Source of the DNA: Clostridiales bacterium
Lineage (GTDB): Bacteria > Bacillota > Clostridia > Oscillospirales > Oscillospiraceae
Direction: 5' to 3'
NCBI GenBank assembly: GCA_012838345.1
Contig: DUPK01000006.1
Coordinates: 34,601-98,600, forward strand
DNA length: 64,000 nt
The position numbers and the translations under genes are program-made. Positions 41,308 to 50,525 of the stretch are shown piece by piece (positions within the stretch are counted from its first letter, which is position 1; every line of letters begins with the position of its first letter). Below the pieces are notes generated by a model. It was not told the origin of the DNA. It saw only the letters and a program-made list of their open reading frames with translations, and did no database searches.

Positions 41308-42037
41308 ACTCGATTTCTCCGTTTCTATTTAGTATAGGCAGAGTGTGTATAAGATTTTTCAAATCCTCAAAGCTGAGTCGCTCAAAGCAATCCGCTCTGT
41401 GCTCCTCAGTTTCGATTATACACTCGCCGAGAAGGTAGACGGGTATGCCCAGTTTCGCCGCCGCCCCGTCCTCCTCGGCGTCGTTTCCTATCATAATGCA
41501 GTCCCGCGGTGTTTTCCCGATGCGCTCCAGTACGTCGGTAAAATACCTGGGGTTCGGCTTACAAAAGCACGAGTTTTCGTAGGTCGTTATAAGCGCAAAG
41601 TCGCCTTTGTCAAGCCCCGCCCACTCAATGCGCGCTATGGTTGCGACGGCGGGGAAGATGGGGTTTGTCGCGAGCACTACGGTATAGCCCCGGCGCTTTA
41701 GCTCCTTTACGCACTCCTTTGCAAGCGGTTCGGGAGACACGACCGAGCGGACGGAGTTAAACTCGTTTTTGTAGAAACTTTCAAACTCGCCCTCGTAAGG
41801 GCGCATATCCGCACCCAGAACGGAGGAGAAAGCCTCCCAGAAAACCTCGCGGTTCAGTCTCTCGCCCTCGTTTTTCATCATGGCCTCGGTGCCGCTCCAT
41901 ACGGCCTTCATCAAGACCTGAGGTCTAAAATTAAGATAAGAGAACCTTTTGAGGAAGGCGTCAAAATAGGCCCTGATGAAGCTTTCGTTTCTCAGGGGGA
42001 GCAGGGTGCCGTCCAAATCAAACAAGACCGTGTCCAT
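41297..42037 (-). CDS. HAD-superfamily hydrolase
   Basis: 246 residues from the ATG at 42037 (AGAGGA six bases upstream). Motif I LFDLDGTLLPL with the nucleophilic Asp, a helical C1 cap (about 25-110), motif II VVLATNP, Lys in FCKPNPRYF and motif IV MIGNDAEEDGAAAKLG. It is probably a phosphatase on a small phosphorylated metabolite. It is co-translated with the glyoxalase-like gene. A modest hairpin (42138-42168) lies upstream. Confidence 0.88.
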   Translation of the reverse strand: MDTVLFDLDGTLLPLRNESFIRAYFDAFLKRFSYLNFRPQVLMKAVWSGTEAMMKNEGERLNREVFWEAFSSVLGADMRPYEGEFESFYKNEFNSVRSVVSPEPLAKECVKELKRRGYTVVLATNPIFPAVATIARIEWAGLDKGDFALITTYENSCFCKPNPRYFTDVLERIGKTPRDCIMIGNDAEEDGAAAKLGIPVYLLGECIIETEEHRADCFERLSFEDLKNLIHTLPILNRNGEIEYEV

Positions 42038-42255
42038 ACAGCGTCCTCTCAAACTGGCCCCAAAAAATAATAGTAAACTGGGGATTTTCATAATGTCAGT
42101 TATGCTGGTATAGTACCCGCAATATCGCGGACCCCTCGCAAGAAAAAGGCCCGGGAACCTTTTCCTGCAAGCTCAATTGTTTAAAAGATTGCTCAATACA
42201 TCATTTTATTATAGAGAGCAGACATGTAATTGTCAAATTGTGAAAGGAGCGTATT

Positions 42256-42765
42256 ATGAAAACCGAGAGATCTCAACTTACAAAGAAAATTGTGTTCGGG
42301 GCACTTTTTATCGCCCTTGTATATCTCTGCACAGCCTTTGTGAACATACGCCTGCCGATAGCGGCAAACGGGGGACTGGTGCACCTTGGGAACGTCCCGC
42401 TCTTTATTATTGCCCTTGTTTTCGGGAAAAAGTACGGGGCGCTCGCTGGCGGGGTCGGCATGGCGCTGTTCGACATTACGGGCGGCTGGCTTCTGTGGGC
42501 GCCTTTCACGCTTGCGGTGGTCGCCTATGTGGTCGGTGCGGTAACGGAAAAGCGCAAGGGCCTTGCAGCCGCTATACCGGCGCTTGCTCTCGCCTGCGCT
42601 ATAAAAATATTGGGCTACTACATAGCGGAGGGCATAATCTACGGAAACTGGATAGCCCCCCTGGCCTCCGTGCCGGGAAATCTGGTTCAGATAGGGGTTG
42701 CGGTGCTAATCGTCCTGCCTCTTATCTCACGCATACGTTTTGCCGCACGGAAAATTGCCATTTAA
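42256..42765 (+). CDS. ECF transporter S-component
   Basis: 169 residues, five to six membrane helices. KKIVFGALFIALVYLCTAFVNIRLP and GGLVHLGNVPLFIIALVFGKKYGALAGGVGMALFDITGGWLLWAPFTL are characteristic of the PF07155-like S-components. It binds a vitamin or precursor and must use a shared EcfAAT energising module encoded elsewhere. The substrate is not clear; the gene is not next to vitamin genes apart from thiN 2.6 kb away. GAAAGGAG precedes the ATG. Confidence 0.85.
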   Translation: MKTERSQLTKKIVFGALFIALVYLCTAFVNIRLPIAANGGLVHLGNVPLFIIALVFGKKYGALAGGVGMALFDITGGWLLWAPFTLAVVAYVVGAVTEKRKGLAAAIPALALACAIKILGYYIAEGIIYGNWIAPLASVPGNLVQIGVAVLIVLPLISRIRFAARKIAI

Positions 42766-42801
42766 CCGGTATTCGGTTGAAAAGCCTTAGTATTGTATGC
42801 T

Positions 42802-42828
42802 AAAATAGCCGCAACAGCGGCTATTTTT
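42802..42828 (+). terminator. Rho-independent terminator after the ECF gene
   Basis: AAAATAGCCGC (42802-42812) pairs with GCGGCTATTTT (42817-42827), with AACA loop and a T run. Confidence 0.88.
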
Positions 42829-42888
42829 GGCATTTACCGCCCTTTCCGGGCGATATGTGCTTAAATATTGGCCTTTTCAGCTCTTTCC

Positions 42889-42916
42889 TTGTATTTAAAT
42901 GGGGAAAATATATTAT
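42889..42916 (+). promoter_or_regulatory. Probable promoter of mscS
   Basis: TTGTAT (42889-42894), 16-base spacer, TATTAT (42911-42916), about 50 bases before the ATG. Confidence 0.45.
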
Positions 42917-42964
42917 GATTACGCTGCCGGCTAGGTAGCCGTTAGCTAGAAGCGGAGGAAGGAA

Positions 42965-43825
42965 ATGTCCGAACTGATAGAATACCTGAAAGCGAACATC
43001 TCGGAAGCGGCGGTCAGCGCGGTAATGCGCCTTTTCGGCGCGGCAATTATTATAGTTGTCGGTTTCTGGCTCGTAAAAAATATCGCTGCGATGTTTGCCA
43101 AAGCCAAGATTTTCAACAAGTTTGACAAGAGTGTCGCAAACTTTGTGAATAACCTGGCCTCCATTGTCCTCAAGGCCCTGATTATTTTCACCGCGGCGGC
43201 GGTTCTGGGCGTGCCTACGGCTTCGATAATCACGCTTATAGGCTCCTTCGGGCTTGCAATCGGCCTTGCCCTGCAGGGGAGCCTGAGCAACCTTGCCGGC
43301 GGTGTGCTTATCATATTTTTCAAGACCATCAGGATTGGGGACTATATCGAGACCGCAGACGGCAAGGCGGGCACCGTAGTCAACATAGGCATAATCTACA
43401 CGACCATTAGAACCATCGGCAACAACACGGTTGTCATTCCGAACGGCAGCCTGTCGAATCAGGTGGTCATTAACTATTCAAACACGACCAAAAGGCGGCT
43501 TGATATGAAGTTCAGTGTAGCCTACAACTCCGACGTAAAACTTGTAAAGAAGATACTCACCGAGGCCGCCATGGAACACCCGCTGGTCGATAAGGACGAG
43601 GAGATTTTTGTTAGACTGTTCTCCATTGAGGAGGGGAGCCTCACCTTTGTCCTGCGCGCCTGGTGCAAGTCCGAGGACCACTGGACCATCTACTTTGAGC
43701 TAAACGAGATTATCAAGGAGGCGTTTGACAAAAACGGCATATGGATACCCTTCAGGGAGATGGACGTCAATATAAGAAACCTGGACGAAGCGCGGCTTAA
43801 AATGGGCGCCGGCAAGAGCGAATAG
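42965..43825 (+). CDS. mscS: Small-conductance mechanosensitive channel MscS
   Basis: 286 residues, the E. coli MscS size. Three membrane helices; the pore-lining TM3 reads GSFGLAIGLALQGSLSNLAGGVLIIFFKTIRIGDYIE (about 93-129) with the Gly/Ala packing pattern. The beta domain (VVNIGIIYTTIRTIGNNTVVIPNGSLSNQVVINYS) and alpha-beta C-terminal domain follow. It releases osmolytes on hypo-osmotic shock. GGAGGAAGGAA precedes the ATG. Confidence 0.96.
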   Translation: MSELIEYLKANISEAAVSAVMRLFGAAIIIVVGFWLVKNIAAMFAKAKIFNKFDKSVANFVNNLASIVLKALIIFTAAAVLGVPTASIITLIGSFGLAIGLALQGSLSNLAGGVLIIFFKTIRIGDYIETADGKAGTVVNIGIIYTTIRTIGNNTVVIPNGSLSNQVVINYSNTTKRRLDMKFSVAYNSDVKLVKKILTEAAMEHPLVDKDEEIFVRLFSIEEGSLTFVLRAWCKSEDHWTIYFELNEIIKEAFDKNGIWIPFREMDVNIRNLDEARLKMGAGKSE

Positions 43826-43830
43826 TATCT

Positions 43831-43861
43831 AAAAAAGGGCGTACCGCGCAGCGGTACGCCC
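43831..43861 (-). terminator. Rho-independent terminator of serCA
   Basis: GGGCGTACCGC (43837-43847) pairs with GCGGTACGCCC (43851-43861); on the minus strand it is followed by TTTTTT (43831-43836). It may also stop mscS transcripts. Confidence 0.9.
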
Positions 43862-43882
43862 GAACTATATCCGTCTTATGCT

Positions 43883-45046
43883 TTATATCGCCCTTACGCG
43901 GATAACTCCGTCGATTGCGGAAATCTTGCTTATAAGGCTCTCGCCTGCCCTGCCGCCAAGGTCGATTATCGTTGCAGCGGTATTGCCCTTGGACTTGTCG
44001 GCGGTACCCACAGCGGCGAGCCCCTCCGCCTTGATAGCGTCGAGGAAGGCAGACTGCATTCCGTCAATGTTCCTGCGCAGTATAACAAGGCGGCACTCCC
44101 CGCTGCGCTCCATCGATACGCTGGGGAAGTTTACGGAATTTATGATGTTGCCGTTTACGATATATTCCCTTATCTCGTCGGCAGCCATTATCGCGCAGTT
44201 GTCCTCGCTCTCGGGGGTGGATGCGCCGAGGTGCGGAATTGGGATTACGCCCTTTGCGTTTGCGGTCTTGGCGTTTGGGAAGTCGGTCACATAGCGGGCG
44301 ACCTTGCCGCTTTCGATGGCCGCGAGCATGTCGTCGTCGTTGACGAGCTCACCCCTGGCGAGGTTAATAATCCTCACCCCGTCCATCATCATCGAGATGG
44401 TTTCGGCGTTTATGATATTCTTTGTAGCCTCGGTATAGGGAAGGTGCAGGGTGATGTAGTGGCAGTTTTTGTAGATTTCGCTTACGTCCTCTACAAAAGT
44501 CGCCTTCCCCGCGAGCATCATGCGCACTGTTTCAGAGAGGAATGGGTCGTAGCCCATGACCTTCATGCCGAGGGCATAGGCGTCCTGCGCGACCTTCGCG
44601 CCTATCGCCCCGAGCCCTATTATGCCGAGCGTCTTGCCGAAAATCTCGGGCCCTGCAAAGGCACTCTTGCCCTTCTCGACCAGCGCGGGGACCTCGTCGC
44701 CCTTGTCCGCTATGCCCCTTACCCACTCTATGCCGCCTATAATGTCGCGGGAGGCGATGATTAAAGAGGCTATCACAAGCTCCTTGACGCCGCCGGAGTT
44801 GGCGCCGGGGGAGTTGAAGACCACTATGCCCTTTTCGGTGCAGGCGTCGAGCGGGATGTTGTTGACGCCGGCGCCCGCACGGGCTATGCACAGAAGCTTA
44901 TCGCCCAGGGAGCAGGGGTCAACCTTCGCTGAGCGGACGAGTATCGCGTCGGGATTTTCGCAGCAGTCATCTATACAGAACAGGCTGCAGCCAAGCCGCT
45001 GCGTGCCTATTTCGGCTATCTTGTTTAAGGTTTTAACCGTATACAT
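43883..45046 (-). CDS. serA: D-3-phosphoglycerate dehydrogenase
   Basis: 387 residues from the ATG at 45046 (AAAGGAG upstream). Catalytic features: ILVRSAKVDP, ARAGAGVNNIPLDACTEKGIVVFNSPGANS, the NAD fold TLGIIGLGAIGAKVAQDAYALGMKVMGYDPF, the catalytic Arg in INLARGELV and His in VIPIPHLGASTPESE. A C-terminal ACT-like domain (about 315-387) probably binds serine. It is the short form, without the ASB domain. First step of serine biosynthesis. It follows serC by 13 bases. Confidence 0.95.
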   Translation of the reverse strand: MYTVKTLNKIAEIGTQRLGCSLFCIDDCCENPDAILVRSAKVDPCSLGDKLLCIARAGAGVNNIPLDACTEKGIVVFNSPGANSGGVKELVIASLIIASRDIIGGIEWVRGIADKGDEVPALVEKGKSAFAGPEIFGKTLGIIGLGAIGAKVAQDAYALGMKVMGYDPFLSETVRMMLAGKATFVEDVSEIYKNCHYITLHLPYTEATKNIINAETISMMMDGVRIINLARGELVNDDDMLAAIESGKVARYVTDFPNAKTANAKGVIPIPHLGASTPESEDNCAIMAADEIREYIVNGNIINSVNFPSVSMERSGECRLVILRRNIDGMQSAFLDAIKAEGLAAVGTADKSKGNTAATIIDLGGRAGESLISKISAIDGVIRVRAI

Positions 45047-45059
45047 TGAAAACGCTCCT

Positions 45060-46148
45060 TTATTTGTTTTTGCGCTCAAATTCCTTCATAAATTCGACGA
45101 GAGCCTTTACGCCCTCGATGGGCATGGCGTTGTAGATGGAAGCGCGCATGCCGCCGACGGTGCGGTGCCCTGCAAGGTTCACAAAACCATGAGCCTCCGC
45201 TTCCTTGATAAACTGCTTGTCGAGCGCCTCGTCGCCGGTGATGAATGGTATATTCATGTCGGAACGCGAATCGGGGCGCACGGGCGATTTGAATAGCTTG
45301 CTCTCTTCGAGGAAATCGTAGAGTATCTTCGCCCTTTCGGTCCTTATCTTCTCCATGCCCTCAAGGCCGCCCTTGCTGTCAATCCACTTGAGCACAAGGC
45401 CGAGCATGTAAATGTTGTAGCAGGGAGGAGTGTTGTGCATGGAGTCCTTCTCAACCATGGTCTTGTAGCTCATCATGATTGGCGTATAGGGGAGCTCCAT
45501 GCCCAGAAGATCGTCGCGCACTATGACGAGCGTGACGCCCGCCGGGGCCATATTCTTCTGCGCCCCCGCGAAGATAATGCCGTATTTTGACACATCCACG
45601 GGTTTCGAAATAATGTTCGAGGACATGTCGCAAACTATGGGAACGTCCCCGGTGTCGGGGATGTACTTCCACTCGGTGCCGTATATGGTGTTGTTTGCAC
45701 AGTAGTAGAAGTAGGAAGCGTCTTTGTCGAGCTTAAGCTCGGACTGCGAGGGGATATATGTATGGCCCGATGCTTCGGTCGTCGCGGCTATATTGCAGGT
45801 GCCATACTTTATTCCTTCCTTGTAGGCGAGCTTTGAAAAGTTGCCGGTTATCGCGTAGTCCGCCTTGCCCGTTTTGCTTATGAGGTTCATGGGCGCCATG
45901 GCAAACTGCAGCGAGGCGCCGCCCTGCAAAAACAGGATGTGGTAATTGTCAGGGACCTTCAATATGCGTTTTACATCGGCTTTGACCTCTTCGAATATCT
46001 CGAGGAAGACCTTACTTCGATGACTCATCTCCATTACCGACATTCCCGAGCCCCTGTAGTTGGTAATCTCGGAGCCCGCTTTCTCGAGCACTTCGAGAGG
46101 GAGCATGGACGGCCCGGCGGAGAAGTTATAAACTCTTTTGCTTGTCAT
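45060..46148 (-). CDS. serC: Phosphoserine aminotransferase
   Basis: 362 residues from the ATG at 46148, with GGAGG nine bases upstream. RVYNFSAGPSMLPLEVLE at the start, LQGGASLQFAMAPMNL, FAGAQKNMAPAGVTLVIVRDDLLG (Lys for pyridoxal phosphate) and LAGHRTVGGMRASIYNAMPIEGVKAL at the end identify SerC. It makes 3-phosphoserine from phosphohydroxypyruvate, which SerA supplies. serB is not in the window. Confidence 0.97.
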   Translation of the reverse strand: MTSKRVYNFSAGPSMLPLEVLEKAGSEITNYRGSGMSVMEMSHRSKVFLEIFEEVKADVKRILKVPDNYHILFLQGGASLQFAMAPMNLISKTGKADYAITGNFSKLAYKEGIKYGTCNIAATTEASGHTYIPSQSELKLDKDASYFYYCANNTIYGTEWKYIPDTGDVPIVCDMSSNIISKPVDVSKYGIIFAGAQKNMAPAGVTLVIVRDDLLGMELPYTPIMMSYKTMVEKDSMHNTPPCYNIYMLGLVLKWIDSKGGLEGMEKIRTERAKILYDFLEESKLFKSPVRPDSRSDMNIPFITGDEALDKQFIKEAEAHGFVNLAGHRTVGGMRASIYNAMPIEGVKALVEFMKEFERKNK

Positions 46149-46191
46149 AAAGTAAGACCTCCAATACATAATTAACTGTGTTTATCTTCGT

Positions 46192-46220
46192 ATTATATTA
46201 CAGTGCTAAAGCGCTGTCAA
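46192..46220 (-). promoter_or_regulatory. Perfect sigma-A promoter of serCA with palindrome in the spacer
   Basis: Minus strand TTGACA (46215-46220), 17-base spacer, TATAAT (46192-46197), an exact consensus. The spacer holds the inverted repeat ACAGTGC-TAAA-GCGCTGT (46200-46217, plus strand), placed as an operator between the boxes. It shares the nine-mer TAAAGCGCT with the sites at 6435 and 6561. Confidence 0.8.
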
Positions 46221-46265
46221 CCAAGATTTTGAAAGAAAGCCTGTTTACGGTTTCAAAAATCTGAG

Positions 46266-47549
46266 TTATACAAGCTCTCCCATAAGCATGTCGCCGTTTT
46301 TCCCGGTAATTTTAACGGATACGGTTTCGTTGCGTGCAGGATTGCCGCGTACGCAGACCTCGCAATAGTTGCCGGTAAAGCCCGTCGCAAGCCCGTCCTT
46401 CGCAGATTCGATGAGCACGTTTGCAGTGAGGCCTATCTGCGCGCTCAGAAACTCGTTTTTCATGCGCCGGGCAAGCTCAGCGACTTTGGCCGACCTCTCC
46501 TTTTTGACGCTTCTGGGGAGCTGGCCCTCCATTGAGGCCGCCCTCGTGCCCGGGCGCCTGGAATAGGGGAAGACGTGCATGGATGAAAAGGCACATTTTT
46601 CGATGAATTGAAGAGTCTCTTCAAATTCTTCCTCGGTTTCGCCCGGGAAACCTACTATGAGGTCGGTGGTTATGCCGCAGTTCGGGAAATACTTTCGCAG
46701 CAGCAAAACGCCTGCGTAAAACTCGTCCGGCGTGTAGCGCCTGCCCATGCGGCGCAGAGTCGCCGCCGAGCCGCTCTGGAGCGAAAGGTGAAAGTGCGGG
46801 CAGAGATTTGGAAGTTCGGAGAGCCTTTTGCAGAAGTCCCCGGTAACGGTCCGCGGCTCAAGCGAGCCGAGGCGGACGCGCATGTTTGGCACAGCAAGGC
46901 AGATTTTCTCGGTTATGTCGGTAAGATTTACATTGTCCAAGTCGCGCCCGTAGGAGGAGATTTCAATTCCGGTGATTACAAGCTCGCGGTAGCCCCTATT
47001 CTGCAAACCGATAGCCTGTGAAACCGCCTCATCGGGGCTAAGGCTGCGCACTGGCCCGCGTGCATAGGGGATGATGCAGTAGGCGCAGAAGTTCTGGCAG
47101 CCGTCCTGTATTTTGAGCATTGCGCGAGTGCGGCCGATTCCCGAGCCTGCCGGCAGCAGCTCAAACTCACGCCTGCCCATCGGGTCGTCAATGCTTCTAA
47201 TGGTTCTGCGGTCCTCATAGGCCCTTTCTATTGCCTTTACAAGCTCCAGCCTGTCGGAGCTGCCGAAAATAAGCTCCGCGCCCAGGGAGGCGGCCTCCTC
47301 GGGGCTAATCTGCGCCCAGCAGCCGCAGACTGCGGTGATTGCGTTCGGGTTTTCGCTCATCGCGTGGCGCACCGCCTGACGGGATTTTCTCGAGCTTTCG
47401 GCGGTCACCGCGCAGGTATTTATTATATATGCGTCCGCTATCTCGCCCTTTTCTGCAAGGCTGTGCCCGCGCTCTTCCAAAAGCGAGGCCATGGCCTGGC
47501 TTTCAAACTGGTTGACCTTGCAGCCTAGCGTTATGAAGCTGAATTTCAT
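46266..47549 (-). CDS. mtaB: tRNA t6A37 methylthiotransferase MtaB
   Basis: 427 residues. N-terminal MTTase domain: FITLGCKVNQFESQAM with the first cluster Cys, INTCAVTAESSRKSRQ and VCGCWAQ. The radical SAM motif is IQDGCQNFCAYCIIPYARGPVRS (CxxxCxxC). The C-terminal TRAM domain (about 370-427) closes the protein. It adds a methylthio group to t6A at position 37 of ANN-decoding tRNAs. AAGGGGG precedes the ATG. Confidence 0.96.
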   Translation of the reverse strand: MKFSFITLGCKVNQFESQAMASLLEERGHSLAEKGEIADAYIINTCAVTAESSRKSRQAVRHAMSENPNAITAVCGCWAQISPEEAASLGAELIFGSSDRLELVKAIERAYEDRRTIRSIDDPMGRREFELLPAGSGIGRTRAMLKIQDGCQNFCAYCIIPYARGPVRSLSPDEAVSQAIGLQNRGYRELVITGIEISSYGRDLDNVNLTDITEKICLAVPNMRVRLGSLEPRTVTGDFCKRLSELPNLCPHFHLSLQSGSAATLRRMGRRYTPDEFYAGVLLLRKYFPNCGITTDLIVGFPGETEEEFEETLQFIEKCAFSSMHVFPYSRRPGTRAASMEGQLPRSVKKERSAKVAELARRMKNEFLSAQIGLTANVLIESAKDGLATGFTGNYCEVCVRGNPARNETVSVKITGKNGDMLMGELV

Positions 47550-47563
47550 AAACGGGTTCCCCC

Positions 47564-47592
47564 TTGAAATGCCGATAAAATTAGTATATTAT
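47564..47592 (+). promoter_or_regulatory. Sigma-A promoter of the cysteine desulfurase gene
   Basis: TTGAAA (47564-47569), 17-base spacer, TATTAT (47587-47592). The leader of about 150 nt contains short inverted repeats (GGTCTCTCAAAGAGAG near 47664-47680) but no recognised element. Confidence 0.6.
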
Positions 47593-47750
47593 AAGTTTCG
47601 TTTACTCTGTTCGTTTGCGTGCCTATAGGTTTGCCCCGGGAGAGGTCAACCAATAATAGTATAGGTCTCTCAAAGAGAGAATAATTATAGTTATTCCGCT
47701 ATTATACATGAAAAGCAAGAGCTTCACAAGTCGGGAAAGGAGGGCGTAAG

Positions 47751-48890
47751 ATGATATATTTTGACAACGCAGCGACGACGAAGGTTTCGGACGAGGCGGC
47801 GAGGGCGGTTTACCTTGCAATGACCGAAAGCTACGGAAACCCCTCGTCTTCACACGCCCTCGGCAGGGAGGCTCGTGAAATCATAGGCACAGCCAGAAAA
47901 ACTGTTGCCGCCGCGATTGGGGCGCAGCCCGAAACGATTTACTTTACCTCCGGCGGCACCGAGGCGGACAATCTGGCCATCATATCCGCGGCGGAGAATA
48001 TGAAGCGCCGGGGAGGGCACATCCTCACCACGGCCATAGAGCATGACGCGGTTTTAAAGTGCATGGCGGAGCTTGAGCGCCAGGGCTTTGAGGTTGAGTA
48101 TATAAAACCGGACAGGCACGGGGACATACCGGTTTCGGCCTTTGAAAGCGCGCTGAGAGAGGACACCGTGCTCGTATCTCTCATGCTTGTGAACAACGAG
48201 GTGGGCTCCGTTTTGCCAGTGGCCGAGGTGTCTAAGATGCTAAGGCGCAGAAAGTCGCAGGCGCTTTTGCACACGGACGCGGTTCAAGGCTTTTTGAAAA
48301 TCCCCTTTACTGTAAAATCACTTGGCGCCGACCTTTTGACGCTAAGCGCCCACAAGATACACGGCCCGAAGGGGGTAGGGGCCCTTTATGTCAGAAAGGG
48401 GCTGCGCCTTTTGCCGAGGAGCTTCGGCGGAGGGCAGGAGTCCGGCCTCCGTGCGGGCACCGAGTCCGTGCCGCTCATCGCGGGCTTCGGTGCGGCGGTT
48501 GAGCAGGGCCTTAAAAGCCGCGAGCGCGACATCGCCGAGATGTCGAAAATAAGGGACTATATACGGGCGCAGCTTCGCGTCCGACTTCCTGAGGCGAAGA
48601 TTCTGGGCTCCGCCGCGGCTCCGCATATCCTCTGCCTGTCCCTGCCCGGATACAAAAGCGAGGTGCTCTTAAACTGGCTTGACATGCGGGGAATCTGCGT
48701 GTCGAAGGGTTCGGCCTGCAAGAAGGGCAGGCGCAGCCACGTGCTTGAGGCCATGGGCCTTTCAAGCGGTGAAATTGACGGGGCTTTGCGCGTGAGCCTG
48801 TCCGCTCAAAATACCATGGAAGAGGCGGAGGCCTTTGTAAGTGCCTTTGCCGAGGCGAAAAACGAGCTGTACGGTGTTCTGGGCAAATAA
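47751..48890 (+). CDS. Cysteine desulfurase (NifS/IscS family)
   Basis: 379 residues. IYFDNAATTKVSD, SGGTEADNLAI, TTAIEHDAVL, MLVNNEVGSVLPV, HTDAVQGF, LSAHKIHGPKGVGALYV (Lys for pyridoxal phosphate), GGGQESGLRAGTESVP and active-site loop VSKGSACKKGRRSHVLEAMG with the catalytic Cys. It supplies sulfur for Fe-S clusters or tRNA thiolation. In many Clostridia this copy sits next to thiI; here thiI is absent and a MATE gene follows. AAAGGAGG precedes the ATG. Confidence 0.95.
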   Translation: MIYFDNAATTKVSDEAARAVYLAMTESYGNPSSSHALGREAREIIGTARKTVAAAIGAQPETIYFTSGGTEADNLAIISAAENMKRRGGHILTTAIEHDAVLKCMAELERQGFEVEYIKPDRHGDIPVSAFESALREDTVLVSLMLVNNEVGSVLPVAEVSKMLRRRKSQALLHTDAVQGFLKIPFTVKSLGADLLTLSAHKIHGPKGVGALYVRKGLRLLPRSFGGGQESGLRAGTESVPLIAGFGAAVEQGLKSRERDIAEMSKIRDYIRAQLRVRLPEAKILGSAAAPHILCLSLPGYKSEVLLNWLDMRGICVSKGSACKKGRRSHVLEAMGLSSGEIDGALRVSLSAQNTMEEAEAFVSAFAEAKNELYGVLGK

Positions 48891-48929
48891 CATTTTTTAT
48901 TGGATTGATTGAAAGGATTTAGATATATA

Positions 48930-50315
48930 ATGCTAGCTGCAATAAGACAGCCTAAGGGCTTTTATAAGACCGCTTTTCTGCTGATGATTCCCATAATATT
49001 GCAGAACATGATAACCCAGATGGTCGCGCTTGCCGACACCTTCATGGTCGGAGTGCTCGGGGAGGAGTTTCTTGCGGCGGTCACGATGGCGAACACTCCG
49101 TTTTTTATTGTTATGCTAATAACCTTTGGCGCACAGGGCGGAGTGAGCGTCATGGTTTCACAGTACTGGGGCAAGGGCGACGCCAGGACGATTAACCGCA
49201 TAATGGGCATTGGCATATACGTCTCGGCAAGCTTCTGCCTCATAGTCTCGGTCGCTATGGCCATGTATCCGGAAAAGGTTCTCAGCTTAATAACCGACAA
49301 TCAGGAGCTGATACCCCTCGGCTGCGATTACGCGAGAATCGTCGGATTTTCATATGTGTTCAGTTCGATAAGCGGCGTCTACATAGCCACACAGCGCAGC
49401 ATGGAAAACACAAAGCTCGGCGTCCTCGTGCTGAGCACCTCTGCCGGCATAAACGTGTTTCTAAACTGGGTGCTCATATTCGGAAAACTGGGCCTGCCCG
49501 CCCTGGGTGTGGCCGGAGCGGCCCTTGCCACTTTGCTTTCGCGCGTTGTAGAAGTTATTATAGTTTCAATTTACGCTATGAGAAGCAAGCGCCTTCCGCT
49601 CGTGCCGAAGCTTGTCCTCTGCCCGGGCAAGATAATCGTAGGCGACTTTTTCAAGTACGCCTCGCCTGTTATTCTCAATGAGGCGCTCTGGAGCCTCGGC
49701 ACCTCCCTGTACCCGGTAATAATGGGCCACATGGAGGGCAGCACTCAGATACTCGCGGCCTTTACTATTGCGGGAAACCTCGAGCGCATATTCACAACGA
49801 CCGTCTTTGCCGTTGGCTCCGCTGCCTCGGTGATAATCGGACGCGAGATAGGCGCAGGCCGCCGGGACAGAGTTTACGATGCCGGCGTGTCGCTTGCTTT
49901 GATGGGCTTTTTAACGGGACTTGTCGCGGCGGTGCTGTTCTTCATGGTCCGCACCTTCCTGTTAGGGCCGGTGATATACCCGCTGTTTAAGCTCTCGATG
50001 GACGCAAGGGACATAGCCACCACCATGATAACGATTCTGTGTGTTAACGTCCCGATACGAACGCTAAACTTTACGATAATAATAGGAATACTGCGCGGCG
50101 GCGGCGACGTCAGGGCGGTAATGATTATCGACCTTGTGGGACTGTACTTCCTGGCCCTGCCCGCCGCGGCCATATCCGGCCTGGTGCTCAAGGCAGGCAT
50201 CACAGTTGTCTACTTGTGCATCTGCGCCGAGGAAATATTCAAACTTACCGCAAGCATACTTCGCTTCCGTTCTAAAAAGTGGATAAACGACGTAACCCGC
50301 GAGCAAATAGAGTAA
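48930..50315 (+). CDS. MATE-family multidrug efflux protein
   Basis: 461 residues from the ATG at 48930 (GAAAGGA ten bases upstream). Twelve predicted membrane helices in two halves: FYKTAFLLMIPIILQNMITQMVALADTFMVGVLGEEFLAAVTMANTPFF opens, and the middle FLNWVLIFGKLGLPALGVAGAALAT is typical. MATE proteins export drugs or metabolites using Na+ or H+ gradients. The substrate is unknown. Confidence 0.93.
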   Translation: MLAAIRQPKGFYKTAFLLMIPIILQNMITQMVALADTFMVGVLGEEFLAAVTMANTPFFIVMLITFGAQGGVSVMVSQYWGKGDARTINRIMGIGIYVSASFCLIVSVAMAMYPEKVLSLITDNQELIPLGCDYARIVGFSYVFSSISGVYIATQRSMENTKLGVLVLSTSAGINVFLNWVLIFGKLGLPALGVAGAALATLLSRVVEVIIVSIYAMRSKRLPLVPKLVLCPGKIIVGDFFKYASPVILNEALWSLGTSLYPVIMGHMEGSTQILAAFTIAGNLERIFTTTVFAVGSAASVIIGREIGAGRRDRVYDAGVSLALMGFLTGLVAAVLFFMVRTFLLGPVIYPLFKLSMDARDIATTMITILCVNVPIRTLNFTIIIGILRGGGDVRAVMIIDLVGLYFLALPAAAISGLVLKAGITVVYLCICAEEIFKLTASILRFRSKKWINDVTREQIE

Positions 50316-50365
50316 CATATATTCACCGGCGCTTCGCGGGAAACGAAGGCTTACCCCATCCGTGT

Positions 50366-50390
50366 GGGCGGCGCATAGCGCCGCCCGTTT
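50366..50390 (+). terminator. Terminator after the MATE gene
   Basis: GGGCGGCGC (50366-50374) pairs with GCGCCGCCC (50378-50386) around ATA, followed by GTTTG. Confidence 0.7.
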
Positions 50391-50466
50391 GTGCATTTCC
50401 GCCAAAAATGATGGAGAAATTTTTAAAATTACGTCTGGAATTTGAATGGTAATTTGTAACTATTTG

Positions 50467-50490
50467 TGTTATAATCGGTTTAACATGTTA
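50467..50490 (+). promoter_or_regulatory. his operon promoter with adjacent palindrome
   Basis: An extended -10, TGT-TATAAT (50467-50475), lacks a good -35 (TGGTAA at 50447-50452, 17 bases upstream). The perfect palindrome TAACATGTTA (50481-50490) covers the predicted start site and could be an operator. No T-box or leader peptide was seen before hisZ. Confidence 0.5.
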
Positions 50491-50525
50491 CCACTTTAGC
50501 ACGATAAATCATAACGGAGGGGCCT

